Below, piece after piece: positions 15,852 to 23,765 of a stretch of 35,357 bases of DNA. Under the pieces are notes generated by a model. It did no database searches. It saw only the letters and a list, made by a program, of their open reading frames with translations, and had not been told where the DNA came from. A program made the translations under genes and the position numbers. Location of the stretch: the IMG/VR virus record IMGVR_UViG_3300010354_000266, positions 1 through 35,357 of that record. One strand, 5' to 3'. This DNA is from a virus. The first letter of the stretch is position 1. Each line of letters starts with the position of its first letter.

Positions 15852-16016
15852 ATGGCGAAAATCATTGAAGAAATCATCGTTATTAAATTTAGTAAGATTG
15901 CAAAGGACTCAGACTCTGGAACAACAATACTAGGGGAACCAGATCATCAAGCGCTTGAGCAAGTTGCCCAAGAGTTAGTCGGTAATAATGTGGTCGTTGA
16001 GGTTGAACGAGCATAA
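15852..16016 (+). CDS. Small conserved phage protein (54 residues)
   Basis: A 54-residue frame starts with ATG at 15852 after an AGGG ribosome site. Its stop shares bases with the next start (TAATG), a strong sign that it is translated. The product begins MAKIIEEIIVIKFSKIAKDS, a beta strand, and ends VAQELVGNNVVVEVERA, a helix followed by a strand. It reads like a tiny complete alpha/beta fold. An ACTAAATA late-promoter-like box lies 25 nt upstream, so it is probably co-expressed with the structural gene that follows. Function unknown. Confidence 0.7.
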   Translation: MAKIIEEIIVIKFSKIAKDSDSGTTILGEPDHQALEQVAQELVGNNVVVEVERA

Positions 16017-17314
16017 TGGCTATAACTCAAACTATATCTATTGCTGAAAACCTTGTTGATGATTTCGTCAACAACAAGGTGGGCAATATATCTCTAACGA
16101 ATCCAGGGGCAAATTACACATTTGTTCCTAATGTTACCATCGGTGCTTTTCAAACAACATTAGGTACTCAGGCAACTGCTGAAGTTAGCGATATGATTCT
16201 GACAAGAGCAGATATTTCTGCTGTTGGCTATTCATATCAAGTTGGAGATATACTAGATATTGCTGATACTACGGGACAGGTTCAGATCACAGAAACTGAG
16301 GTTACGATAACAGGTTTAGCTAATGCTGGGCAGAATTATACTACTGATACTCAAATAACGTTTAATAATGATATTAGTCCTGAATGGAAAAATACACTAT
16401 TGATCAAGATTACACGAGTTATCGAAGACGAGAATGATGTTTCTTCTTTTGGAGCCTTGGGTTCAAAATCATTTGTTATTTATAATAGTGATGGCAGTCA
16501 ATTTTTCACTGGTTTAGCAGATACGGAAGCACAGGTAATTGCTGATACTGATGTCGCTAATGGACAGTATTACATATACGGAACTCTAACTGCTTATAAT
16601 ACATTATTCAATACCAATCATAAAATTGGTGAAATACGAGAATACGAAGTAGTTCTCGCCGGATCGTGGCAATCAGAAAATACTCAACAACCCTCAATTT
16701 TATTAGTAGGCCCTGAAAATCTAACAGGTATTGCTAATGTTAGTGGAACCGGAGCAATTTTCAATGTCTCTTGGAATCTTAAATCTCTTAGTATAAAAAC
16801 TCCTCTTATAGCCGCTGATAACTTACTAGTCAATAGTGTAGAAACTGTGGCAAACACGGGCGTTGGTGCGGGATGTATGCTAGACTTGAGATATAGTGTA
16901 AACAGTATATCAGTAACAAATCAAGGATTGGGTTATCTTAGTGCCAGTGTCAATATTGAGACACCAACTGTTAGTTCATTAGACTCTGATAAAGCTCAAG
17001 CAATTGCCGAAACTGTTAAGGTTGCTAATACGATTTATACTAATTCTGTTTTTGGGTCTGGTTATTATCAAAGACTGTCGGGAATAAGTACTCTAACATG
17101 GGATTTAGAAGAAAACACAACGTGTAATGTTATTATTCAGGGAACACTTAAGCATGAACCTATAGATACTGATTGGGCTGATCTCGTTAATATTAGTTTT
17201 CCCGCTACACAAAGAATTGGAACAGATAAAGTATTAGGACATTGGGTTAAGCTAAGAGCTAAGATCGATAACCTTACAACTGGTGTGATAAATAATATCA
17301 AGATAACATATTAA
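16016..17314 (+). CDS. Virion structural protein, beta-repeat type
   Basis: 432 residues. Several segments follow the phage structural repeat 'V-x-x-G-x-G-Y-x-x-x-P-x-V-T-I': NPGANYTFVPNVTIGAF near residues 29-45, NAGQNYTTDTQITF near 102-115, and NQGLGYLSASVNIETP near 302-317. YSYQVGDILDI falls between them. The whole sequence is rich in Thr, Asn, Ile and Val with almost no Cys, as expected for a fibrous or beta-sandwich virion protein. It is coupled to the 54-residue gene upstream and probably transcribed from the late box at 15820. Which virion part it forms is not determinable here. Confidence 0.65.
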   Translation: MAITQTISIAENLVDDFVNNKVGNISLTNPGANYTFVPNVTIGAFQTTLGTQATAEVSDMILTRADISAVGYSYQVGDILDIADTTGQVQITETEVTITGLANAGQNYTTDTQITFNNDISPEWKNTLLIKITRVIEDENDVSSFGALGSKSFVIYNSDGSQFFTGLADTEAQVIADTDVANGQYYIYGTLTAYNTLFNTNHKIGEIREYEVVLAGSWQSENTQQPSILLVGPENLTGIANVSGTGAIFNVSWNLKSLSIKTPLIAADNLLVNSVETVANTGVGAGCMLDLRYSVNSISVTNQGLGYLSASVNIETPTVSSLDSDKAQAIAETVKVANTIYTNSVFGSGYYQRLSGISTLTWDLEENTTCNVIIQGTLKHEPIDTDWADLVNISFPATQRIGTDKVLGHWVKLRAKIDNLTTGVINNIKITY

Positions 17315-17317
17315 GAT

Positions 17318-17503
17318 ATGAAACGTGAAGCCATTCTTAAATTAATCAAGGAAAGCAAGCCATTCTTGGCAACTGCTAGTCCTGCTCAAAAATTAAAATT
17401 TCTTAAAGCTATTAAGGAAGGTCTTCGTCGGTCTCGTGAAGCGTCATTACCAGAAGTGCTTGTCGAGAGCCCAAAAAATAACGACTATTTACCCGAAAAA
17501 TAA
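17318..17503 (+). CDS. Small basic protein with leader-like N-terminus
   Basis: 61 residues, starting 3 nt after the previous stop. The sequence MKREAILKLIKESKPFLATA has a short amphipathic helix with an L-I-K-E-S step that resembles a capsid-targeting leader cut by a prohead protease. The middle (SPAQKLKFLKAIKEGLRRSR) is strongly basic and helical, so it could bind DNA. The protein could be an internal head peptide, or simply a small regulator. No ribosome site is visible, so it may depend on coupling with the upstream gene. Confidence 0.6.
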   Translation: MKREAILKLIKESKPFLATASPAQKLKFLKAIKEGLRRSREASLPEVLVESPKNNDYLPEK

Positions 17504-17521
17504 AATTTTTTGATCGTTCTG

Positions 17522-17530
17522 TGGTATAAT
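17522..17530 (+). promoter_or_regulatory. Extended -10 promoter before the glycosyltransferase gene
   Basis: TGGTATAAT is a perfect extended -10 element. No convincing -35 lies 17 bp upstream, which is acceptable for this promoter class. The predicted leader is about 22 nt and contains the GAGG ribosome site. Confidence 0.6.
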
Positions 17531-17558
17531 AAGTATCATTATAACTTTGAGGATACTT

Positions 17559-18479
17559 ATGACAACCACAACACAAGCAAACATTCCAGTAGACGCAGTA
17601 CAGGAATTAGCCGATAAAGCAGAACAAGCAGCTAGTATCGGCGGAACAACAGATCAGCCTCCCAATCCAAATCAAGTTCAGGTAAACGTTGATTTTCTTA
17701 GAACGACTAAATGTCATATCGCTATGCCTTGCTACGGCGGTATGCTTACTGAATCGACTTTTATGAGTTTTATTAAATTCGCTAACACTGCTCGTCAGCT
17801 TGGCGTTGATTGGACGTTAGAAACCATGGTTAACGAGTCATTGATCAGTCGTGCTCGTAATACATTAACTGCCAAGTTCATGCATCAAAAAGATAGCACT
17901 CATTTGATGTTTATCGATGCTGACATTGGTTGGGAGCCATGGCATCTGTTAGTTCTGCTTAATCATGATAAAGACATGATTGGCGGATTATACCCAATGA
18001 AGACCATGCCCATTAAATGGGTAGTGAATGGGTTCGAAGGTGCTGAAGAGGGTGCCAATGGTCTTCAAGAGGTGTCAAAGGCAGGAACTGGGTTCTTGTT
18101 AACCAAGCGTCATGTATTTGACAAGATGCGTAGCCACCCAGCAGTTAAGTATTACAAAAATGATATCGGATTAGATCCTGTATATGATCAGTACTTGGCA
18201 ACTTACTTTGACACTGCTGTTCGTCAAAATCGTTATTATAGTGAAGATTGGACTGCCTGTGAAAATTGGCGAGATCTTGGTGGTAGAGTATGGGTAGATA
18301 AACGTGTTCTTCTTCGTCATACAGGTACCTATGTTTTCTGTATGGAAAATCAAGAACATCTTTACAATAACATTGGACCTGCTTTTGTCGAAATCATGGA
18401 ACAGCAAGGTCGTGTAACTGTTGTTGATTCAGCAGCAAAGACTGTGCCATTTGTCCCCAGTGCTCCTGCTGCTAAGTAA
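17559..18479 (+). CDS. GT-A fold glycosyltransferase-like protein
   Basis: 306 residues from the ATG at 17559, which has GAGG 6 nt upstream; an in-frame TTG at 17547 overlaps that site and is unlikely. After a 45-residue Gln/Ala-rich lead, the catalytic domain starts with CHIAMPCYGGM. It holds a DxD-type metal motif DAD at 120-122 (LMFIDADIGW), GGLYPMK near residue 143, AGTGFLLTKRHVF, and a SEDW acidic motif. A final LLRHTGTYVF may supply a substrate His. It probably moves a sugar from a nucleotide-sugar to phage DNA, a virion protein or host glycan; the acceptor is unknown. It has its own extended -10 promoter and ends at a strong terminator. Confidence 0.78.
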   Translation: MTTTTQANIPVDAVQELADKAEQAASIGGTTDQPPNPNQVQVNVDFLRTTKCHIAMPCYGGMLTESTFMSFIKFANTARQLGVDWTLETMVNESLISRARNTLTAKFMHQKDSTHLMFIDADIGWEPWHLLVLLNHDKDMIGGLYPMKTMPIKWVVNGFEGAEEGANGLQEVSKAGTGFLLTKRHVFDKMRSHPAVKYYKNDIGLDPVYDQYLATYFDTAVRQNRYYSEDWTACENWRDLGGRVWVDKRVLLRHTGTYVFCMENQEHLYNNIGPAFVEIMEQQGRVTVVDSAAKTVPFVPSAPAAK

Positions 18480-18495
18480 TATCGTAGCACCCATT

Positions 18496-18522
18496 AAAGG
18501 CCGCTATCACAGCGGCTTTTTT
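18496..18522 (+). terminator. Rho-independent terminator after the glycosyltransferase gene
   Basis: Perfect 6-bp GC-rich stem GCCGCT / AGCGGC around the loop ATCAC, extended by A-T pairs and followed by six T. It lies 17 nt after the stop at 18479. Confidence 0.88.
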
Positions 18523-18530
18523 CATAAATA
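18523..18530 (+). promoter_or_regulatory. T4-late-like promoter box CATAAATA
   Basis: Follows the terminator at 18496-18522 without a gap and stands 8 nt before the ATG at 18539. A terminator joined directly to a promoter marks a clear transcription-unit border. Confidence 0.5.
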
Positions 18531-18538
18531 ATAGTACT

Positions 18539-19711
18539 ATGAATATAACTCAATTAGAATCTTTCAAGCTCAGTGATGCTGTAGAATTTCATGACGAGCT
18601 TAATCCTGATTTATTTCAAGATGAAAAGATGATCTCATCGGTTCGTCGTCAGATCATGAAAATTGCTTTAGATTTTGTTGAACATGTAAGCATCGGTGAT
18701 TTAGATATTGAAGATATTACACTTAGCGGAAGTAATGCTGCTTATAGTTATACTGATCATAGCGATATAGATATTCATATTTTGATTGATTATTCAAAAT
18801 TGCCCACGAATGAGGTCTATCGAGAACTATTCGACGCTAAAAGAATAAGTTATAACGACTCACATGATATAAAAATAGCAGGGTATTCGGTAGAGTTATA
18901 TGTTCAAGATAGTAATCAACCTCATGTTAGTCTTGGAGAATACAGCGTTATTGATGATCGATGGCTTCGAATACCCGTTAAACGTCGTGCTAATTTTGAT
19001 CAACATAATACTGCTCTTAAATTTGAGAAACTTGACAAGATTTCCAAGTTAGCTCTTAAGCAACAAGATTTAGATCAAGTAGAAAGAGTTTTAGATATTC
19101 TTCGTCGATATCGTACTGCTGGACTCAGTGAAAATGGTGAATTTGGGCCGGAAAATCTTGCTTATAAAGCATTGAGAGCACAAAATACAGTTCAAAAGTT
19201 ATTTGATCTCAGAGATAAATTACATGCTCGTTCGCTGAGCATGGACGAATCTCTAGATCGTAGAACCATGAGCGTAGAGCAAGTAGCGGCAAAGCATAAA
19301 GTTTCTGTTAAGCAGATATTGACTCAGCTTAGACAGGGTGTTGAGATAGAATTAGAACATACCACTGATAGAAAAACAGCTAAGGAAATAGCATTAGATC
19401 ATTTATCCGAAGATCCTAGATACTATACTAAGTTATCTAAAATGAAATTAGAGAATCGTCTTACTGTAACTGAAGCTGCTAAATTTTTGCTCAACGAAGA
19501 AAGTCCAACTATTAGTGTAATCAATCTTTATCGTACTAGAAAACTAACGGGTTCTGATAATTTAGATGATTCACAGGGTCTATGGTCACAAATTTGGAAA
19601 GTATTTGGAGATCGTCACGATAAAATGATTAAGAATCCTAAAAACAATAAAGATTATCTAATCTCTCAAGAATTATATGATTATCTCTTGAAAAGTCAAA
19701 CTATCAGATAA
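18539..19711 (+). CDS. Nucleotidyltransferase (Pol-beta/MNT fold) fused to a DUF5661-like domain
   Basis: 390 residues. The N-terminal domain has the Pol-beta superfamily signature LSGSNAAYSYTDHSDIDIHI: GS at 64-65 and metal acids D76 and D78. A third acid is plausible in GYSVELYV. Residues about 235-300 (RRTMSVEQVAAKHKVSV, then ELEHTTDRKTAKEIALDHL and DPRYYTKL) look like the DUF5661 family, a small helical domain also seen in phages and bacteria. A last domain (SVINLYRTRKLTG to the end) is unassigned. The protein may transfer a nucleotide to RNA, protein or small molecules. A CATAAATA box 8 nt before the ATG suggests late expression, so it may act in or travel with the virion. Confidence 0.72.
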   Translation: MNITQLESFKLSDAVEFHDELNPDLFQDEKMISSVRRQIMKIALDFVEHVSIGDLDIEDITLSGSNAAYSYTDHSDIDIHILIDYSKLPTNEVYRELFDAKRISYNDSHDIKIAGYSVELYVQDSNQPHVSLGEYSVIDDRWLRIPVKRRANFDQHNTALKFEKLDKISKLALKQQDLDQVERVLDILRRYRTAGLSENGEFGPENLAYKALRAQNTVQKLFDLRDKLHARSLSMDESLDRRTMSVEQVAAKHKVSVKQILTQLRQGVEIELEHTTDRKTAKEIALDHLSEDPRYYTKLSKMKLENRLTVTEAAKFLLNEESPTISVINLYRTRKLTGSDNLDDSQGLWSQIWKVFGDRHDKMIKNPKNNKDYLISQELYDYLLKSQTIR

Positions 19712-19713
19712 TC

Positions 19714-19721
19714 GCTAAATA
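19714..19721 (+). promoter_or_regulatory. T4-late-like promoter box GCTAAATA
   Basis: Lies just after the stop of the nucleotidyltransferase gene and 23 nt before the ATG of the giant modular protein, with AGGA in between. It suggests late, virion-phase expression of that protein. Confidence 0.45.
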
Positions 19722-19744
19722 CACTATAATCAGGAATTCTTCAA

Positions 19745-22700
19745 ATGAGTGACATTCGCAAACTATTATCTATCGTTACTGAATCAACAACTGCCGGAAG
19801 CATTGCTACTAATGCCGCTGTTCCCTTGACTTCTGAAACTATTAAACGTGAGAACAAGCCATCAGAATATGGTAATTGGGAAAATAGTTTGGGAGAAGAA
19901 AAGGTCAGACTAGATAAGTCATGTTGGAAGGGATATAAAAAGCAAGGCACCAAAATGAAGGGTGATACAAGAGTTAATAATTGTGTCCCTACAAAGAAAG
20001 TTAAAGAATCTCTAGAGGTTTATCCCGATCCCGAGGATCATTCATTTGATACATTAGAACATGCCAAGAAATACGCTCTGCGTAGAGCCAGTCATCTTAG
20101 AGATTCCTCTGATACTATTGAAATTTGGAAAGACAAGCAGAAAAACAAGTTTTGGGTAAATCATTCAATGAATTGGAATCAAAGACAGACATTGGAGAAA
20201 CGTGCTAATTTAGTTGACAATGTTAGTCGTCGTGATGTTAAAGAGAGTACTCTAACCAAGGGTCAAAAGAAAGCACGTCAAGTTAGTGCTACTGAGCCTA
20301 CAAAAAGCATACGAGTTCTTGGAAACAAGCCTCAAAAACATCCATTTGATGGTAAATTAGTTGGTGTGGCAGAATCTTACAGAGATGATCCTAATAGTTT
20401 ATCTAGTAAGATTCCTTCAACTGATACAATACCTCAAGATTCAACTGCTGGTCAGGCTCAATTGCAGGCCATGGTAGATGGAATGAAACAACAGACTATA
20501 GACAGAATCTTAGATATCAACCCAGAGTGGGGTCGCAGTGACTTGTCATTGATGACAGCGGCTGAACTGAATCAAATGCTAAGAGATCTACCTCTACCGG
20601 CTAAAAGAGCAAAGAAAGATGTGACGGAAATGGACAAGAGTCAACCCAGCCACGGTCGTGATGGTAAGATTAGCCACAGCACCTATGGTTCAAGAGATAA
20701 AAAAGGTTCTGACTATTTCAAAGGTAAGGAAGTTCCTGTTAAGCCTATTACCGTAAAGAAGATGGAAAAAGACGCACTTGAAATTTTGAAAAAGCAAGGT
20801 GTGGCGGAAGCAAAAATCTTAAGTGATCATGACAAGCAAAAAATGTATAGATCCGTTGAGAACGGTATCAATCGTTATGCTGAAAGATTAGAAGATGAGC
20901 ATGGGCGAATGGAAGATTGGCCCGAAGACGTAGGCTATCAAGCATGGGAAGATGCTCGTGATGATGTAGAACATTTCTTGTCTATGACAGACGGCAGTAA
21001 GCGAGTGCTACATGCTATATTATCAAAGATTGAAAACGACTATGACGGTATGATTCAAGCGGCCCTTGCTCACAATATGCTTGAGAACGGCGGTTTTGAT
21101 GATGTGTATGAGGGTAAGCAAGGTGTGGCGGAAGGCCAATTAGATGAAATCATTGATCCCACTACAGCCATAGCAAAGACATTGCGTTATATAGGTAGAA
21201 AATTTGCAACGGTATTTCCTTGGTTGGCAGTAGGTGGTTTGGGTGCTACTTTAACATATACGGGGTTACTCGCCCCGATGGTCACAGCAGTAGGTGGTGC
21301 AGCTAATGCGATTGCAGCATTGGGGACAGAGGCTGTGATTGGTAGCGCAATGGCAGGTACGTATGCCGCACCTAGTCTTATTCAATCAATAAAAGATTTA
21401 TTTGCCGCAGATGAAAATAGTATTCAAGCAGGCATTAAACGATGGGTTGAAAAACATGTGGGAGATGAAAATGATGTACAAGAATTTTTATTAATTCACG
21501 CAAAAGCAGCATACGGAGGTAAGACTGGTTTCCGTTGGAGAGCCAAAGAATGGACTGTTAAATTAAACAAGGATCAAGCTGAGGCATATTTAGAAAAGAA
21601 TGATAAGACGTGGCTTGATATGGAAAAACAACGAGTCCTTGACGCTGAAAAGAAAAAACCAGAGCAAGGTGTGGCGGAAGCAACTGGTGACATCTCATTT
21701 GACCAAATACTAAAAGATATTACTAGTAAAAAAGCAGTAAAAAAACAAAGACAATCAGATACTAAACAACAATCAAAAAGATCATTCGACTCAATGTTTG
21801 GCGGCGGTAATCCAGCTGTCATTCTTGATATAAGAAAGAAGAAGGTGACGGAAAGTTTTTCGTGGAAATCACTTGACTCTGGACTAAGTCTAGATAATAA
21901 AATGACAATATTTGAAGAATATTACACTAAAGGCAATCTATTTGAATCCATTGATGAGAATGAAAAATCTTATTTTATGTCATTGTTCAATATGTCATCT
22001 ACGCCAGAAAAGAATAACAGATACATTGTGGCTCCGTTGTCATTAGTAGGCAATAAAATAATGACATTAGCCAAACCTCGTTACTTAGAGTATTTGGGTA
22101 AATCTAAGGGTCAACTAGTTTTTAAATCAGATAAAGGTCAGATCAGATACCCATCTGAAACAATGCGCGATCTGTCTGTGTCTAACACTTTTACATTTTC
22201 GTCAGTAGACTTGTATAATAAGTTCAGAACTGCTCTTATTCTAAAGTTTAATGCTGATTTACCGAGGATAATGGGTGTGGCGGAAGGTGCCATGAAAGAT
22301 ATCATGCATGCCGATGCCGAACAACTGGAGTTGAAAGATTTTATTGAGAAGTATGGTAATGAAGATTGGGTCAAAGAATTTTGGCATAATATAAACGATA
22401 TCGGCGATCATACTCTACATGAAGTTACAGAAGCCCGTGATCCTAAAGAATTTATCAGTCAGGTAGTAGACACGGTTCAGGCTGATGATGCTTTCAATGA
22501 AATCAATGATTTAATCAATAAGTTGGGAATTAAAAATTTAGAGGTGACTACTGGATCCGAAAATATATACATAAAAGATAAAAGTCGAGCACATCAAACT
22601 CTTCCAAAAACCGAAATACATTTAACTTACGGACGAGATGGTCATAGATTTGCCAAGCGATCAGATGTAGAACGAGCTAAAAATAGTATTCGTACACAAT

Positions 22701-22873
22701 ATAAAATTGGTGCTATCAAAGAAGAATCTGCTATGTTTGAAGATGAACTTAGCGAAGAACAATTAAAAGAGAAATTAAAAAAAGAGATGAATTTGTTTAT
22801 GAAATCGCATCGTTCTAAGAATAAAGAACTAAGTACGAAACCCAAGGACAGGGAAATTCATAAAAAGGTATAA
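19745..22873 (+). CDS. Giant modular protein with repeated V-x-E sites, candidate prohead-processed polyprotein
   Basis: 1042 residues. It starts with a leader-like MSDIRKLLSIVTES. V/I-x-E followed by S, A, G, M or E recurs at E13, E88, E167, E210, E295, E355, E463, E645, E703, E847, E896 and E993, dividing the chain into pieces of about 43-182 residues. The pieces do not resemble each other. One carries CWKGY...NNCVP (Cys60, Cys80), one (464-645) has two hydrophobic spans, others are charged helical domains, and the end is Lys-rich. T4 gp21 cuts internal head proteins after (L/I)-x-E, so processing inside the prohead is a reasonable inference. A GCTAAATA box 23 nt upstream suggests late expression. 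Function of the pieces unknown. Confidence 0.75.
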   Translation: MSDIRKLLSIVTESTTAGSIATNAAVPLTSETIKRENKPSEYGNWENSLGEEKVRLDKSCWKGYKKQGTKMKGDTRVNNCVPTKKVKESLEVYPDPEDHSFDTLEHAKKYALRRASHLRDSSDTIEIWKDKQKNKFWVNHSMNWNQRQTLEKRANLVDNVSRRDVKESTLTKGQKKARQVSATEPTKSIRVLGNKPQKHPFDGKLVGVAESYRDDPNSLSSKIPSTDTIPQDSTAGQAQLQAMVDGMKQQTIDRILDINPEWGRSDLSLMTAAELNQMLRDLPLPAKRAKKDVTEMDKSQPSHGRDGKISHSTYGSRDKKGSDYFKGKEVPVKPITVKKMEKDALEILKKQGVAEAKILSDHDKQKMYRSVENGINRYAERLEDEHGRMEDWPEDVGYQAWEDARDDVEHFLSMTDGSKRVLHAILSKIENDYDGMIQAALAHNMLENGGFDDVYEGKQGVAEGQLDEIIDPTTAIAKTLRYIGRKFATVFPWLAVGGLGATLTYTGLLAPMVTAVGGAANAIAALGTEAVIGSAMAGTYAAPSLIQSIKDLFAADENSIQAGIKRWVEKHVGDENDVQEFLLIHAKAAYGGKTGFRWRAKEWTVKLNKDQAEAYLEKNDKTWLDMEKQRVLDAEKKKPEQGVAEATGDISFDQILKDITSKKAVKKQRQSDTKQQSKRSFDSMFGGGNPAVILDIRKKKVTESFSWKSLDSGLSLDNKMTIFEEYYTKGNLFESIDENEKSYFMSLFNMSSTPEKNNRYIVAPLSLVGNKIMTLAKPRYLEYLGKSKGQLVFKSDKGQIRYPSETMRDLSVSNTFTFSSVDLYNKFRTALILKFNADLPRIMGVAEGAMKDIMHADAEQLELKDFIEKYGNEDWVKEFWHNINDIGDHTLHEVTEARDPKEFISQVVDTVQADDAFNEINDLINKLGIKNLEVTTGSENIYIKDKSRAHQTLPKTEIHLTYGRDGHRFAKRSDVERAKNSIRTQYKIGAIKEESAMFEDELSEEQLKEKLKKEMNLFMKSHRSKNKELSTKPKDREIHKKV
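20794..22286 (+). repeat. Dispersed 13-17 bp in-frame repeat GCAAGGTGTGGCGGAAG
   Basis: The full 17 bases occur at 20794-20810, 21118-21134 and 21664-21680. The core GGTGTGGCGGAAG also occurs at 22274-22286, and a two-mismatch form lies at 20363-20375. All are in the same frame and encode (K/E)QGVAE at the joints between unrelated protein modules. Spacing is 324, 546 and about 610 bp. Confidence 0.9.
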
Positions 22874-22892
22874 CATTTAGGATATTAAATTT

Positions 22893-23333
22893 ATGTTACA
22901 AGAAAAACTTAAAGTTGTTTTAGGTACTACGTTCACGTTTTATGTTAAAACACATGGATTTCATTTTAATGTAGAAGGTCCAAACTTCCCTCAATATCAC
23001 TCATTCTTAGGTGATTTATATACCGAAGTCTATGGCACTATTGATACACTAGGAGAAATTATTAGACAACTGGATTCATATACTCCTGGATCATTGGCAA
23101 GATATCAAGAGTTGAGTGTAATCGACGAACAATTAAAGGTACCTCGTGCTGAACTAATGATACAAGAATTGTACGATGACAATCAAAAGATTATTGTGTT
23201 ATTAAAAGAAACATTTCATCTATGTGAAGAGGCAGATGAGCAAGGTATTGCCAACTTTATAGCAGAACGTATTGATGCTCATAGTAAATGGAAATGGCAA
23301 TTGAGTAGTATCTTAAAGACTAACAGAGGATAG
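22893..23333 (+). CDS. dps: Dps-like ferritin (DNA protection / iron oxidation)
   Basis: 146 residues, slightly shorter than E. coli Dps (167). The four ferroxidase ligands are present with exact Dps spacing: H24 (in HGFHFNVEGPNF), H36, D51 and E55, matching H51, H63, D78 and E82 of E. coli. The usual HWN is HFN here. The four-helix pattern continues to LSSILKTNRG. Dps assembles as a 12-mer that oxidises iron with peroxide and shields DNA. The N-terminus is short and lacks the Lys-rich DNA-binding tail of E. coli Dps. It lies between the modular polyprotein and a gene with a T4 internal-protein-like leader, so a role in the virion or in early infection is possible. Confidence 0.85.
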   Translation: MLQEKLKVVLGTTFTFYVKTHGFHFNVEGPNFPQYHSFLGDLYTEVYGTIDTLGEIIRQLDSYTPGSLARYQELSVIDEQLKVPRAELMIQELYDDNQKIIVLLKETFHLCEEADEQGIANFIAERIDAHSKWKWQLSSILKTNRG

Positions 23334-23334
23334 C

Positions 23335-23751
23335 GTGAAGCATTGGCAAGAATACGTTAAGCATAGTTATGATTTAATATTAGAAGCAGAGGGACGTAGT
23401 TCAGTAAATCTGCCTCATGATGTAGAAGCATGGATGGTTCATGCTTTTGCTCGTTGGATGGAACAACCTCGTATATTAGATGAGCCTGTGGCTATTAAGT
23501 TTATGACGATCATGCAAACTCAGGGTACAGAGAGACAGCATGGGTTTGAGAGAGTAGCAGAAGAATGTATGCTCGTAGATGGTCTTAGATTTAACTATCA
23601 TCGTTGGCCAAGCGAATTCTATTATCGTGATATGAGCATGATGGCTTTAGAGTATCGAGCTTATAGTGAGCGACCACCTGAGTTGTTTTATACTGATCTT
23701 GCTCGTATCTATCCAAAATGTGTAAGAGTATTGGAATATTGTAGAGCATAA
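23335..23751 (+). CDS. Conserved phage protein with T4 internal-protein-like leader
   Basis: 138 residues from a GTG one base after the dps-like stop. The opening MKHWQEYVKHSYDLILEAEG resembles the capsid-targeting leader of T4 internal proteins (MKTYQEFIAEA): the same M-K-x-x-Q-E-x-h start, then a possible cut at L-x-E or E-A-E. The mature part is a conserved-looking helical domain (HDVEAWMVHAFARWMEQP, ERVAEECMLVDGLRF) with many Trp, Tyr and Met. T4 proteins with this leader are packaged with the DNA and injected. The domain itself is not one I can name. Confidence 0.65.
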   Translation: MKHWQEYVKHSYDLILEAEGRSSVNLPHDVEAWMVHAFARWMEQPRILDEPVAIKFMTIMQTQGTERQHGFERVAEECMLVDGLRFNYHRWPSEFYYRDMSMMALEYRAYSERPPELFYTDLARIYPKCVRVLEYCRA

Positions 23752-23765
23752 TCTTCCAAAAAGCA

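Noticed and set aside
20794-22286. Regularly recurring 17-base repeat considered as a CRISPR array
   Set aside because: Spacing is 324-610 bp, the copies are in frame within one large coding region, and there are no short unique spacers.
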